Below, piece by piece: positions 1 to 4,993 of a DNA stretch of 8,843 nucleotides (positions are counted from its first letter, which is position 1; the number at the start of each line of letters is the position of its first letter). This DNA comes from Holosporales bacterium (GTDB taxonomy: Bacteria > Pseudomonadota > Alphaproteobacteria > Caedimonadales > UBA9215), in contig DOCA01000117.1 of the NCBI GenBank assembly GCA_003503995.1, positions 1-8,843 of the forward strand, read 5' to 3'. The notes beneath the pieces were generated by a model. It saw nothing but the letters and a program-made list of their open reading frames with translations. It ran no database searches and was not told where the DNA came from. Both the position numbers and the translations under genes were made by a program.

Positions 1-510
1 CGCACTCTTCTTGTAACGGGAAAAGCCGATGCGATGGATCCTTTGACGGAATATCTACTTTTTAGTGCAGCACGACGGGATCACCTTGAAAAAATCATTA
101 AGCCGGCTCTTGCTCAAGGAAGTTGGGTTTTATGCGATCGATTTTACGATTCTTCTTATGTCTATCAAGGCTTATCCCCTAAGAGTGATCGAGCTCTAGA
201 TTTGTCCTTTATGGATCATGTTTATAAAGAAATTGCCGGACCTGATTTTGAGCCCGATTTGACTTTTGTTTTTGATATTGATCCTAAAATCGGCTTGGCA
301 AGAGTGCAGAAGCGTAGTACGTCATCCGATCGTAAAAAGGCAACGCAAGAGGATCGTTTTGAGTCAAAAGGCCTTGATTTTCACAACCGCATACGTCAGG
401 GGTTTTTAAAACTTCAAGCCAATAATCCTCATCGCTGCTGCCTTATAGATGCAACACAAAATTCTGAACAAACCTTTCATTACATTCGCTCTATTCTTGA
501 AGAATTATAG
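1..510 (+). CDS. tmk: Thymidylate kinase (dTMP kinase), 3' part; start lies outside the window
   Basis: Phosphorylates dTMP to dTDP with ATP in the cytosol, an essential step to dTTP. The frame is open from base 1 (reading RTLLVTGKADAMDP...) to TAG at 508-510, so the ATG at 34 is internal and not the start. About 169 codons are visible of a family length near 205-215, so roughly 40 N-terminal residues with the P-loop are cut off. Visible family marks are the LLFSAARRDHL helix that contacts dTMP, the DRF motif followed by DSSYVYQG (Asp codon at 136-138), and an Arg-rich lid segment ending in QEDRFE, followed by the usual LDFHNRIRQGF helix. In many alphaproteobacteria tmk is followed by holB; here it is followed by a promoter and unknown genes. 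A weak hairpin overlaps the stop codon, but it has no T-tract and is not a convincing terminator. Confidence 0.95.
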   Translation, partial: RTLLVTGKADAMDPLTEYLLFSAARRDHLEKIIKPALAQGSWVLCDRFYDSSYVYQGLSPKSDRALDLSFMDHVYKEIAGPDFEPDLTFVFDIDPKIGLARVQKRSTSSDRKKATQEDRFESKGLDFHNRIRQGFLKLQANNPHRCCLIDATQNSEQTFHYIRSILEEL

Positions 511-558
511 AAAATTCTGCAAAACAATAGCCCAGTCTTGTGCTGTTTAAGAAAAATA

Positions 559-586
559 TTGACATTATTTTTTTTAATAATATAAA
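559..586 (+). promoter_or_regulatory. Sigma70-type promoter for the unknown gene pair
   Basis: A perfect -35 hexamer TTGACA (559-564) is followed by a 16-bp spacer and TATAAA (581-586), five of six matches to the -10 consensus. Transcription would start near 593. That leaves about 29 nt of leader before the ATG at 622, which fits that ATG being the original start of the downstream gene. The rest of the 511-621 gap is very AT-rich and shows no gene. Confidence 0.6.
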
Positions 587-621
587 TATTTTTTTCAATA
601 TAAATTAATTGGGCGTGTGAT

Positions 622-657
622 ATGATTAATAAATATAATATTTTTTTCTGTTTTTTT
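622..657 (+). other. Out-of-frame signal-peptide start with two T7 runs
   Basis: ATG at 622 opens a frame reading MINKYNIFFCFF that passes two runs of seven T (641-647 and 651-657) and then stops after 23 codons. Removing one T from either run joins it to the frame of the next gene. The joined start has a basic/polar N-terminus, a hydrophobic core and an Ala before Asp at the likely cleavage point (STLSFA|DN), which is a classic signal peptide. What is seen is the frame break. Whether it is a sequencing error, a real mutation, phase variation or transcriptional slippage cannot be told from one sequence. Confidence 0.55.
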
Positions 658-1171
658 GACAACTATAATTTCAACTTTATCTTTTGCGGATAATCCTTTA
701 AATCAAGAACCTGAGAAGAGAACAAGCCCAAGAATTCTAAAATATATAGAAAAAAGCTTTGCAGAGTTAAAAAAAGGCCATACTCAGGTAAACCAAGAAG
801 ATACTGCTGTTCTCGAGGAAGCACGCTCTTTATCCCCTACTGTTCCAAGAACGGGATCTTACCAGGACTTCAGAGCGGCTGTTTTAGGGCAAAAATTTGA
901 AAAGGATGTAGAGGATAACCACAGAGCTAAAGAGGCAGCTTTATATAAAAAAGTTAAAAATTTAGGTTTAGATGAAGATCTTAAACTTAAAGTTCTCGTC
1001 ACTTTAAAACAATATTCTACTCAAATTGAGTATACGACTGCATGCCTTTCTCATAAAAAGGCCTATGTCACTCATATGCTAGCGCTAGAGCCTATACGTC
1101 AAGATCAACATAGGAAATTGAAGCCTTTGGATATATCTTTTCAGAAGTTTTATTGGGAAAAATTTTTATGA
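656..1171 (+). CDS. Unknown, probably once exported, helical protein; start disrupted
   Basis: I do not recognise this protein. The longest in-frame reading starts at TTG 656 and gives 171 residues. That start has no Shine-Dalgarno sequence and leaves only the second half of a signal peptide (TTIISTLSFA before DNP). Restoring one base in the upstream T-runs would start it at ATG 622 with a complete signal peptide, so the TTG start is doubtful. After the cleavage point the protein is hydrophilic, rich in Lys, Glu and Gln, apparently mostly alpha-helical, with a single Cys (in YTTACLSHKK) and no transmembrane segment. The stop TGA overlaps the next start as ATGA at 1168-1171, indicating translational coupling or a former fusion. 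A strong promoter lies just upstream and a terminator follows the second gene, so the two form their own unit. It may be a decaying gene. Confidence 0.55.
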   Translation: MTTIISTLSFADNPLNQEPEKRTSPRILKYIEKSFAELKKGHTQVNQEDTAVLEEARSLSPTVPRTGSYQDFRAAVLGQKFEKDVEDNHRAKEAALYKKVKNLGLDEDLKLKVLVTLKQYSTQIEYTTACLSHKKAYVTHMLALEPIRQDQHRKLKPLDISFQKFYWEKFL

Positions 1172-1476
1172 GCAATGCTACTTTTAAAGTTGTTGAGAAG
1201 AGAAACCAAGAGTGGAGTCAGGAGATCAATATGAATGAGATTGCAGCAGCAGCGCGGACAGTTATATCTTCTAAAAAATCACTTTCTGAGGTTCATACAA
1301 AATTAGATGAAAAATTAAAGTCTCTTTTAAAGGTTGCAAGCGAGGCCCAAAAACAACGCAAGGATCATTCTTCTAAGGGAGCCTTTAAAAGAATGATGGG
1401 AAGAGGGCACGTATTTTGTAGATCTCTCTATTGGAAGGGAATGGATAAATGTTTTGGTATTGCACTAGGAGCATAA
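1168..1476 (+). CDS. Unknown 102-residue basic protein, overlapping the previous gene
   Basis: I do not recognise this protein. The start is taken as ATG 1168, whose bases overlap the TGA stop of the preceding gene (ATGA). An in-frame TTG at 1153 is a less likely start. The product is basic and hydrophilic, with a predicted helix from about residue 20 to 70 (MNEIAAAARTVISSKKSLSEVHTKL and on), a Lys/Arg-rich stretch (KQRKDHSSKGAFKRMMGRGH), and a C-terminus with two Cys and aromatic residues (VFCRSLYWKGMDKCFGIALGA). It has no signal peptide or membrane helix. Its frame is open back to 1114, inside the preceding gene, so a single indel between 1114 and 1168 would fuse the two into one exported protein of about 290 residues. 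It ends 34 bases before an intrinsic terminator. It may be a separate coupled gene or the tail of a broken one. Confidence 0.5.
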   Translation: MSNATFKVVEKRNQEWSQEINMNEIAAAARTVISSKKSLSEVHTKLDEKLKSLLKVASEAQKQRKDHSSKGAFKRMMGRGHVFCRSLYWKGMDKCFGIALGA

Positions 1477-1509
1477 AGCGCCTCTTAGCAGAAAGTTTTT
1501 GAATATGAG

Positions 1510-1544
1510 AGAGTGAGGCCGGTTGTGGCCATACTCTTTTTTTT
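1510..1544 (+). terminator. Intrinsic terminator closing the unknown gene pair
   Basis: The arm AGAGTGAGGCC pairs with GGCCATACTCT around a six-base loop (GGTTGT). The stem is GGCC/GGCC inside AGAGT/ACTCT, with one A-A mismatch and one G-U pair between them. It runs straight into eight T (1537-1544). The T-tract ends at the stop codon of the convergent protease gene, so the two units are packed tail to tail. The opposite strand lacks a good T-tract. Confidence 0.75.
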
Positions 1545-2481
1545 ATTTCAGCACAGCTTTACCTTTAGGCTTTGAAAATAAAGTCGAGAATTTCCATTTG
1601 TAGATATAGAAAAAGAGAGCAACAAGGATAGTGCTTGAAAGAGCCGATAACCATAAATTATCATGCAAAACTATCTCTTCTAAGGTGGTTTGAAAAACAG
1701 AATCTGTTGTAAATGTTCCGCCTTTTACGCTGATAAACAAAGCGAGAAATAAGTTGTTAGCAGTATGGATACCAATGGGAATTTCTAATCCATCATCAAA
1801 GACAGCAATCAGCCCTAAAACACTACTGATCAAAAGATATTGAATAGCAAAATTAGAAAAGTGATCATTTAATTCTGGGTTGCCAAAATGTAAAGTCGTA
1901 AAAAGAATGATAATAAGAACCATAGAAACCATTTTGTTTTTAAAAAGTAATCCAAAAGCCTGAAGTAAGTATCCCCTCATAAAAACTTCTTCTAATGTCG
2001 ATTGAAGAGGGATCACTATAATAGCAACAAAAAAGAGAGGAATAAAAAGGTCTAGGTCAAATTGATAAGTAAAAATATCGTGCGGCAGGAATACAAAATT
2101 TAAAATGGAGAGTAATAAGACAGTAGTCACAAACCCAATAAAAACGCGTCGCCAATGAAAACGATCACGGCCTGTCATCACCTTTAAGAGAGGCTTTTTA
2201 TGGATAAGCTTGAGCAAGAAAGCAAAGACAAAGAAGAAAAGAGCCAAAGGCGTTAAGAGCATGGTAAGAATATAAGTCTTACTGAGTTGAAGAAGGGAAA
2301 AGTCGAAGCTCTTGAACATGATTTGGAATGTTACATTATCAATCCCTAAATTTTGTTTTTGAACAATGAGGGGGAGTGCAAAAAGAACTTGAAAGACAAG
2401 AAGACAGATAAAGCTTATAAATATCGTTAGTAAGTATCGCCAGAATTGATTTTTTCCGATTTTTGCATTTTGAAAGTGCAT
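1543..2481 (-). CDS. CPBP family (CAAX/Abi) intramembrane glutamic endopeptidase
   Basis: A 312-residue multi-pass inner-membrane protein with all three CPBP (Rce1/Abi) motifs in order: EExxxR at residues 164-169 (EEVFMR), FxxxH at 194-198 (FTTLH) and HxxxN at 239-243 (HTANN). These Glu and His residues form the active site in the Rce1 family. About seven or eight hydrophobic segments are visible, near residues 15-38, 69-92, 112-132, 143-160, 184-198, 211-228, 240-252 and 278-294. The substrate is unknown; bacterial members act in protein processing, bacteriocin immunity or surface-protein anchoring, and nothing here selects between these. The ATG at 2481 has an AAGGTAAGG ribosome site just upstream. 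The gene lies downstream of tRNA-Arg on the same strand, separated by 73 bases, and no strong promoter of its own is visible. It converges with the unknown + strand pair. Confidence 0.93.
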   Translation of the reverse strand: MHFQNAKIGKNQFWRYLLTIFISFICLLVFQVLFALPLIVQKQNLGIDNVTFQIMFKSFDFSLLQLSKTYILTMLLTPLALFFFVFAFLLKLIHKKPLLKVMTGRDRFHWRRVFIGFVTTVLLLSILNFVFLPHDIFTYQFDLDLFIPLFFVAIIVIPLQSTLEEVFMRGYLLQAFGLLFKNKMVSMVLIIILFTTLHFGNPELNDHFSNFAIQYLLISSVLGLIAVFDDGLEIPIGIHTANNLFLALFISVKGGTFTTDSVFQTTLEEIVLHDNLWLSALSSTILVALFFYIYKWKFSTLFSKPKGKAVLK

Positions 2482-2495
2482 TTGCCTTACCTTTT

Positions 2496-2510
2496 AAGGA
2501 ATTATTCCTT
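2496..2510. repeat. Short inverted repeat before the protease ribosome site
   Basis: AAGGAAT and ATTCCTT arms flank a single central base. In the mRNA of the protease gene this could form an AAGGA/TCCTT hairpin with a five-base loop immediately upstream of the AAGGTAAGG ribosome site. It could be an operator or a translation-control hairpin, or nothing. There is no T-tract, so it is not a terminator. Confidence 0.4.
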
Positions 2511-2554
2511 ACTAAGTGTAACATGACGACAAACAAAATACTTTACGCAAAAAG

Positions 2555-2631
2555 TGGTGCGCCCGAAGGGATTCGAACCTCTGACCTTTGCCTCCGGAGG
2601 GCAACGCTCTATCCAGCTGAGCTACGGGCGC
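2555..2631 (-). tRNA. tRNA-Arg (anticodon CCG), CCA encoded
   Basis: Full cloverleaf on the - strand. The acceptor stem GCGCCCG/CGGGCGC is perfect, the D-arm is GCTC/GAGC, and the anticodon stem TTGCC/GGCAA encloses loop CTCCGGA with anticodon CCG (bases 2595-2597). The T-loop is TTCGAAT, the discriminator base is A, and CCA is encoded at 2557-2555. It reads the Arg codon CGG. The T-stem AGAGG/CCCTT is imperfect, with a G-U pair and an A-C mismatch (bases 2580 and 2568). The gene sits between hflX and the membrane protease, all on the same strand. Confidence 0.97.
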
Positions 2632-2642
2632 ACATGGTGTGT

Positions 2643-2670
2643 ATCATACTGAAATACCCTTGTTTTACAA
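2643..2670 (-). promoter_or_regulatory. Promoter of tRNA-Arg
   Basis: On the - strand, TTGTAA (2670-2665) is followed by a 16-bp spacer and TATGAT (2648-2643), five of six matches to the -10 consensus. The -10 ends 11 bases before the mature tRNA 5' end, which fits a short tRNA leader. A perfect five-bp inverted repeat (CTTGT-TTT-ACAAG, 2659-2671) overlaps the -35. Confidence 0.55.
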
Positions 2671-2700
2671 GATATCATTTTAAAAAGAATCGTGAAAAAG

Positions 2701-3999
2701 CTATAGAAACCGCTGGGAAAACTGAGAGAATTCTCGGTGCCCAAGTTTTACCGTAACCGATAAAAGCGCTTCATTTTCTTCAATGGATTGAACGTTTCCA
2801 TGGGCATGAAGCCATGCTAAAGCCTTACCATCACTAGCAGGGAGATTGAAGGTGCGGGTTGTAGTAAAATGATCAAAATAGCTATCAATTTCAGCATTTA
2901 CGCTTTCAAGACCTTCTTTTTCAAGAGCTGAAATAAAAAGAAGTGTTCCTTCCTTATTCAAGCGCGTTTCTTCTAGGGTTTCGCGAGCATCGGTTGTTAG
3001 GAGATCAGCTTTATTAAAAATTTCTAAGGTATTATCTGCTGTTGGATCAAGTCCTAGATCTTGCAAAACGTGATAAACATCATAGGCTTGTGCATTAGTA
3101 TTTTTGCTATGGCTATCACGGACATGAAGAATTAAATCTGCTTCGAGAACTTCCTCTAAGGTTGCGCGAAAGGCCGCGACCAATTGTGTTGGAAGATCCG
3201 AGATAAATCCAACGGTGTCAGAAAGAATAACCTCTCGTCCTGAGGGGAGTTTGTAAAGGCGCATGGTAGGGTCAAGGGTTGCAAAAAGCATATCTTCTGC
3301 CATTACACCTGCTTTGGTCAGACTGTTAAACAGAGTTGATTTACCAGCATTGGTATATCCCACCAAAGCCACAATGGGGTAGGGGACTTTTTGGCGACTT
3401 TTCCGATGAAGAGCGCGACGTTGCTTTACTTTTTCTAAGTCTTTTTCGATACGAGTAATACGTTCACCAATAAGGCGCTTATCAATTTCAAGCTGGCTTT
3501 CACCAGGACCTCCTGTGGTCGAGGTGCCACCCCGTTGGCGCTCAAGGTGAGTCCATGAGCGAACTAAACGGCTTTTTTGGTACTGGAGGGCCGCTAATTC
3601 CACTTGCAAGCGCCCTTCTGCTGTTGAAGCTCTTTCTCCAAAGATTTCAAGAATTAAACCTGTTCGGTCAATGACCTTAATATTCCATTTTTCTTCAAGA
3701 TTTCTTTGTTGAATAGGGCTTAAGTTCGCATCCACAATCACAAGCTCAATGCCTTTTTCTGCAAAAACAGGCCCAAGCTCTTCAATCAAACCCCCTCCTA
3801 TAAAAGTGGCAGGGCGAATTTCGCGGAGTTTAATCCATTTAGAGTCCACAAGATCAATGTGAATGGCAAGAGCCAAGCCACAGGCTTCTTCGAGTCGTGC
3901 CTCGGGATCAATAGCTCTATTAATATGTTCTCTGATTTGGGGATATAAAACGTAAGTTTTAGTCGGTTCAGGGCGTTGATTGTGGATTTTTTCACGCAT
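2701..3999 (-). CDS. hflX: GTPase HflX, ribosome-splitting factor
   Basis: A 432-residue cytosolic GTPase of the Obg-HflX superfamily. From family knowledge it binds the 50S subunit and splits stalled 70S ribosomes under stress. Residues about 15-110 form the N-terminal HflX domain (ATFIGGGLIEEL, then VDANLSPIQQRNLE). Residues 111-200 hold the conserved DRTGLILEIFGERA segment, the glycine-rich TTGGPGESQLE loop and the coiled-coil linker. The G domain has G1 GYTNAGKST (214-222), G2 around T241 (FATLDPT), G3 DTVGF (261-265), G4 NKAD (329-332) and G5 SAL (357-359). The C-terminal domain includes LAWLHAHG. All nucleotide-binding residues are intact. The ATG at 3999 is preceded in frame by a TGA six codons upstream, so no longer start exists; the nearest GAGG is about 13 nt away, a weak ribosome site. 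It lies 51 bases downstream of hfq, the usual hfq-hflX operon order. Confidence 0.98.
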   Translation of the reverse strand: MREKIHNQRPEPTKTYVLYPQIREHINRAIDPEARLEEACGLALAIHIDLVDSKWIKLREIRPATFIGGGLIEELGPVFAEKGIELVIVDANLSPIQQRNLEEKWNIKVIDRTGLILEIFGERASTAEGRLQVELAALQYQKSRLVRSWTHLERQRGGTSTTGGPGESQLEIDKRLIGERITRIEKDLEKVKQRRALHRKSRQKVPYPIVALVGYTNAGKSTLFNSLTKAGVMAEDMLFATLDPTMRLYKLPSGREVILSDTVGFISDLPTQLVAAFRATLEEVLEADLILHVRDSHSKNTNAQAYDVYHVLQDLGLDPTADNTLEIFNKADLLTTDARETLEETRLNKEGTLLFISALEKEGLESVNAEIDSYFDHFTTTRTFNLPASDGKALAWLHAHGNVQSIEENEALLSVTVKLGHREFSQFSQRFL

Positions 4000-4019
4000 A
4001 TTCTTAAGGGTACCTCAAC

Positions 4020-4048
4020 ATTGAGATACCTCATAAATAGGCCTCAAT
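4020..4048. repeat. Hairpin in the hfq-hflX gap
   Basis: ATTGAG (4020-4025) and CTCAAT (4043-4048) form a six-bp stem, with an inner CCT/AGG pairing (4029-4031 with 4039-4041). It fills most of the 51-base space between the hfq stop and the hflX start. In the hfq-hflX transcript no T-tract follows it, so it may be an RNA processing or stability element rather than a terminator. On the + strand it is followed by TTTTT, but no + strand gene precedes it. Confidence 0.45.
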
Positions 4049-4050
4049 TT

Positions 4051-4320
4051 TTAATCATCATCATCGCCGTCATCGTCATCCAGCGTATTTTCTTGTTCAT
4101 AAAGCTGAACAGGGTTAATAGGCATAATAGTCGAAATTGCGTGTTTGTAAACTAGTTGCGCGTGAGTATCTCGCCTTAAAAGGACCGAAAATTTATCAAA
4201 CCAAGTAACGACACCTTGGAGTTTAACGCCATTCACAAGAAAAAGAGTGACTGCCGCCTTATCTTTTCTCACCGTGTTTAGGAAGGTGTCTTGTAAATTT
4301 ATTTTCTTTTTTGAGGACAT
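4051..4320 (-). CDS. hfq: RNA chaperone Hfq
   Basis: An 89-residue Sm-like protein that forms a hexameric ring and pairs small RNAs with mRNAs. The Sm1 region runs about residues 9-45 with NLQDTFLN, VNGVKLQG and the TWFDKFSVLLRRD segment seen in alphaproteobacterial Hfq. The Sm2 region holds the signature YKHAIST (58-64). By alignment to E. coli Hfq, proximal-face residues Q10, K59 and H60, distal-face F27 and K33, and rim residues R18, K19 and K21 are present. After a short linker (about residues 71-80) the protein ends in DDDDGDDDD (81-89), an acidic tip. Translation starts at ATG 4320 after a very strong AGGAGGGG ribosome site (4327-4334). It is the first gene of the hfq-hflX unit. Confidence 0.99.
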   Translation of the reverse strand: MSSKKKINLQDTFLNTVRKDKAAVTLFLVNGVKLQGVVTWFDKFSVLLRRDTHAQLVYKHAISTIMPINPVQLYEQENTLDDDDGDDDD

Positions 4321-4340
4321 TTTGTACCCCTCCTTTTTTG

Positions 4341-4377
4341 TTATTATATGTCAGATCTCTTATTATATTCTCAGATC
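4341..4377 (-). promoter_or_regulatory. hfq promoter region, duplicated -10 module
   Basis: On the - strand two copies of a roughly 19-bp unit, GATCTGA followed by TATAATAA, lie in tandem. Each has a perfect TATAAT (4367-4362 and 4348-4343), 19 bp apart. The farther copy would give a leader of about 35 nt and is the better candidate; the nearer would start transcription almost at the ribosome site. The -35 for the farther copy is weak (TTTCCA, spacing 18). Confidence 0.45.
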
Positions 4378-4386
4378 ATTATGCTT

Positions 4387-4404
4387 GGAAAATATGGATT
4401 TTCC
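4387..4404. repeat. Perfect inverted repeat GGAAAAT-N4-ATTTTCC
   Basis: Seven-bp arms (4387-4393 and 4398-4404) enclose ATGG. It overlaps where the -35 of the upstream hfq promoter copy would lie and directly abuts a second inverted repeat. It could be a repressor site or a hairpin. Confidence 0.5.
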
Positions 4405-4439
4405 GTTAAAAACACCTCATATTTTAAACAGTTTTTAAC
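4405..4439. repeat. Perfect inverted repeat with a CtrA-like box, upstream of hfq
   Basis: GTTAAAAAC (4405-4413) and GTTTTTAAC (4431-4439) are perfect nine-bp arms 17 bases apart. The right half contains TTAA-N7-TTAA (4424-4438), followed by C, which matches the Caulobacter CtrA consensus. It lies about 60-75 bp upstream of the presumed hfq start of transcription and just upstream of the small + strand ORF at 4452. Confidence 0.4.
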
Positions 4440-4451
4440 AAGGTATTGGTA

Positions 4452-4610
4452 ATGCTTAAAATTTTATACAGACTCTCAAAACAAAATTTATTTTTTAAGT
4501 TTACAAACAATAAGCTTCTTAAGGCCCTTCTTAATTTGCCTTTTTTCAGTAATATTGTAGTATACATTTTTCTCTTCATTAGTTATTTTGGGACATTTTA
4601 TTGTTTTTGA
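4452..4610 (+). CDS. Doubtful 52-residue membrane peptide
   Basis: A short open frame from ATG 4452 to TGA 4608-4610, divergent from hfq. It has an AAGG ribosome site eight bases upstream of the ATG. The product has a Lys/Arg-rich first half (six basic residues in the first 24) and a hydrophobic second half (LNLPFFSNIVVYIFLFISYFGTFYCF in segments), so it would look like a small cationic single-pass membrane peptide. An open frame this long is uncommon in DNA this AT-rich, but the composition is also what random AT-rich DNA encodes. I recognise no family and no clear promoter. The flanks (4321-4451 and 4611-4648) contain the hfq control region and nothing else I can support. Confidence 0.28.
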   Translation: MLKILYRLSKQNLFFKFTNNKLLKALLNLPFFSNIVVYIFLFISYFGTFYCF

Positions 4611-4648
4611 GCGGTTAATTGCTAAAAGTTCGTAGTCAGACCCTTCTT

Positions 4649-4900
4649 TTATTTAAAAGTAAAAGCACGAAGGAAATCAGCTTTTACATCAAAATCATTA
4701 GATGTTCTTCCGTGTAAGGTGCCTTCTGGCGACTCACAGGAAGCTGTATCACATCTATATAGAGTAATGGATAAATTAAGCTTCGTACAATTAGAAACAT
4801 GCACCATCACATCCTTTGCTTGAGCAGGTATAACAGCCATTAGACTACCTAAAAGAAGGACAAAATTCAAATATAACGCCTTTAATAAACAATAACTCAT
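4649..4900 (-). CDS. Unknown small exported protein with three cysteines
   Basis: An 83-residue protein I do not recognise. The N-terminus is a clear signal peptide: K7, a hydrophobic core LNFVLLLGSLMAVIP and an AQA|KD cleavage point after residue 28, giving a mature secreted or periplasmic protein of about 55 residues. The mature part begins with a short likely beta segment (DVMVHVSNCTKLNLSITLYRC) and has Cys at residues 38, 50 and 55. The odd number leaves one Cys unpaired if a disulfide forms. The C-terminus is mixed and ends in DFLRAFTFK. ATG 4900 has a GGAG ribosome site about seven bases upstream. It sits alone: the gap to the next upstream gene is 173 bases and contains its presumed promoter and a hairpin. 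A TTAA-N7-TTAA box covers the presumed -35. Confidence 0.7.
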   Translation of the reverse strand: MSYCLLKALYLNFVLLLGSLMAVIPAQAKDVMVHVSNCTKLNLSITLYRCDTASCESPEGTLHGRTSNDFDVKADFLRAFTFK

Positions 4901-4917
4901 AATAATTCTCCATGATT

Positions 4918-4951
4918 TAACTATAGTTAGACTTATTTAATATTTGGTTAA
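4918..4951 (-). promoter_or_regulatory. Presumed promoter of the 83-aa protein: palindromic -10 and CtrA-like box
   Basis: On the - strand TATAGT (4925-4920) is a five-of-six -10 hexamer within a perfect 12-bp palindrome TAACTATAGTTA (4918-4929). The -35 position, 17 bp further upstream, falls inside TTAACCAAATATTAA (4951-4937), which is TTAA-N7-TTAA and also contains the TTAACCA half-site form. In Caulobacter, CtrA-activated promoters carry this box over the -35 in place of TTGACA, and no TTGACA is seen here. If this -10 is used, transcription starts only a few bases before the ribosome site, which weakens the case. Confidence 0.35.
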
Positions 4952-4993
4952 TTAATAGTTTTAAATACATATAATGAGAGAAAAAATTATGGT

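Noticed and set aside
480..662. 60-codon - strand frame across the tmk 3' end and the AT-rich gap
   Set aside because: TTG start, no ribosome site, Lys/Ile/Asn-rich composition typical of random AT-rich DNA, and it overlaps tmk.
2463..2756. 97-codon + strand frame over the protease start, tRNA and hflX end
   Set aside because: It reads through the tRNA gene on the opposite strand; the apparent protein is the tRNA antisense.
3798..4034. 78-codon - strand frame overlapping the hflX start
   Set aside because: Out-of-frame shadow of hflX, which has every G motif intact in its own frame.
4511..4545. TTAAGAAG repeated twice with a GGCC between
   Set aside because: Two short direct copies only, no array and no T-tract; not a CRISPR, terminator or clear operator.
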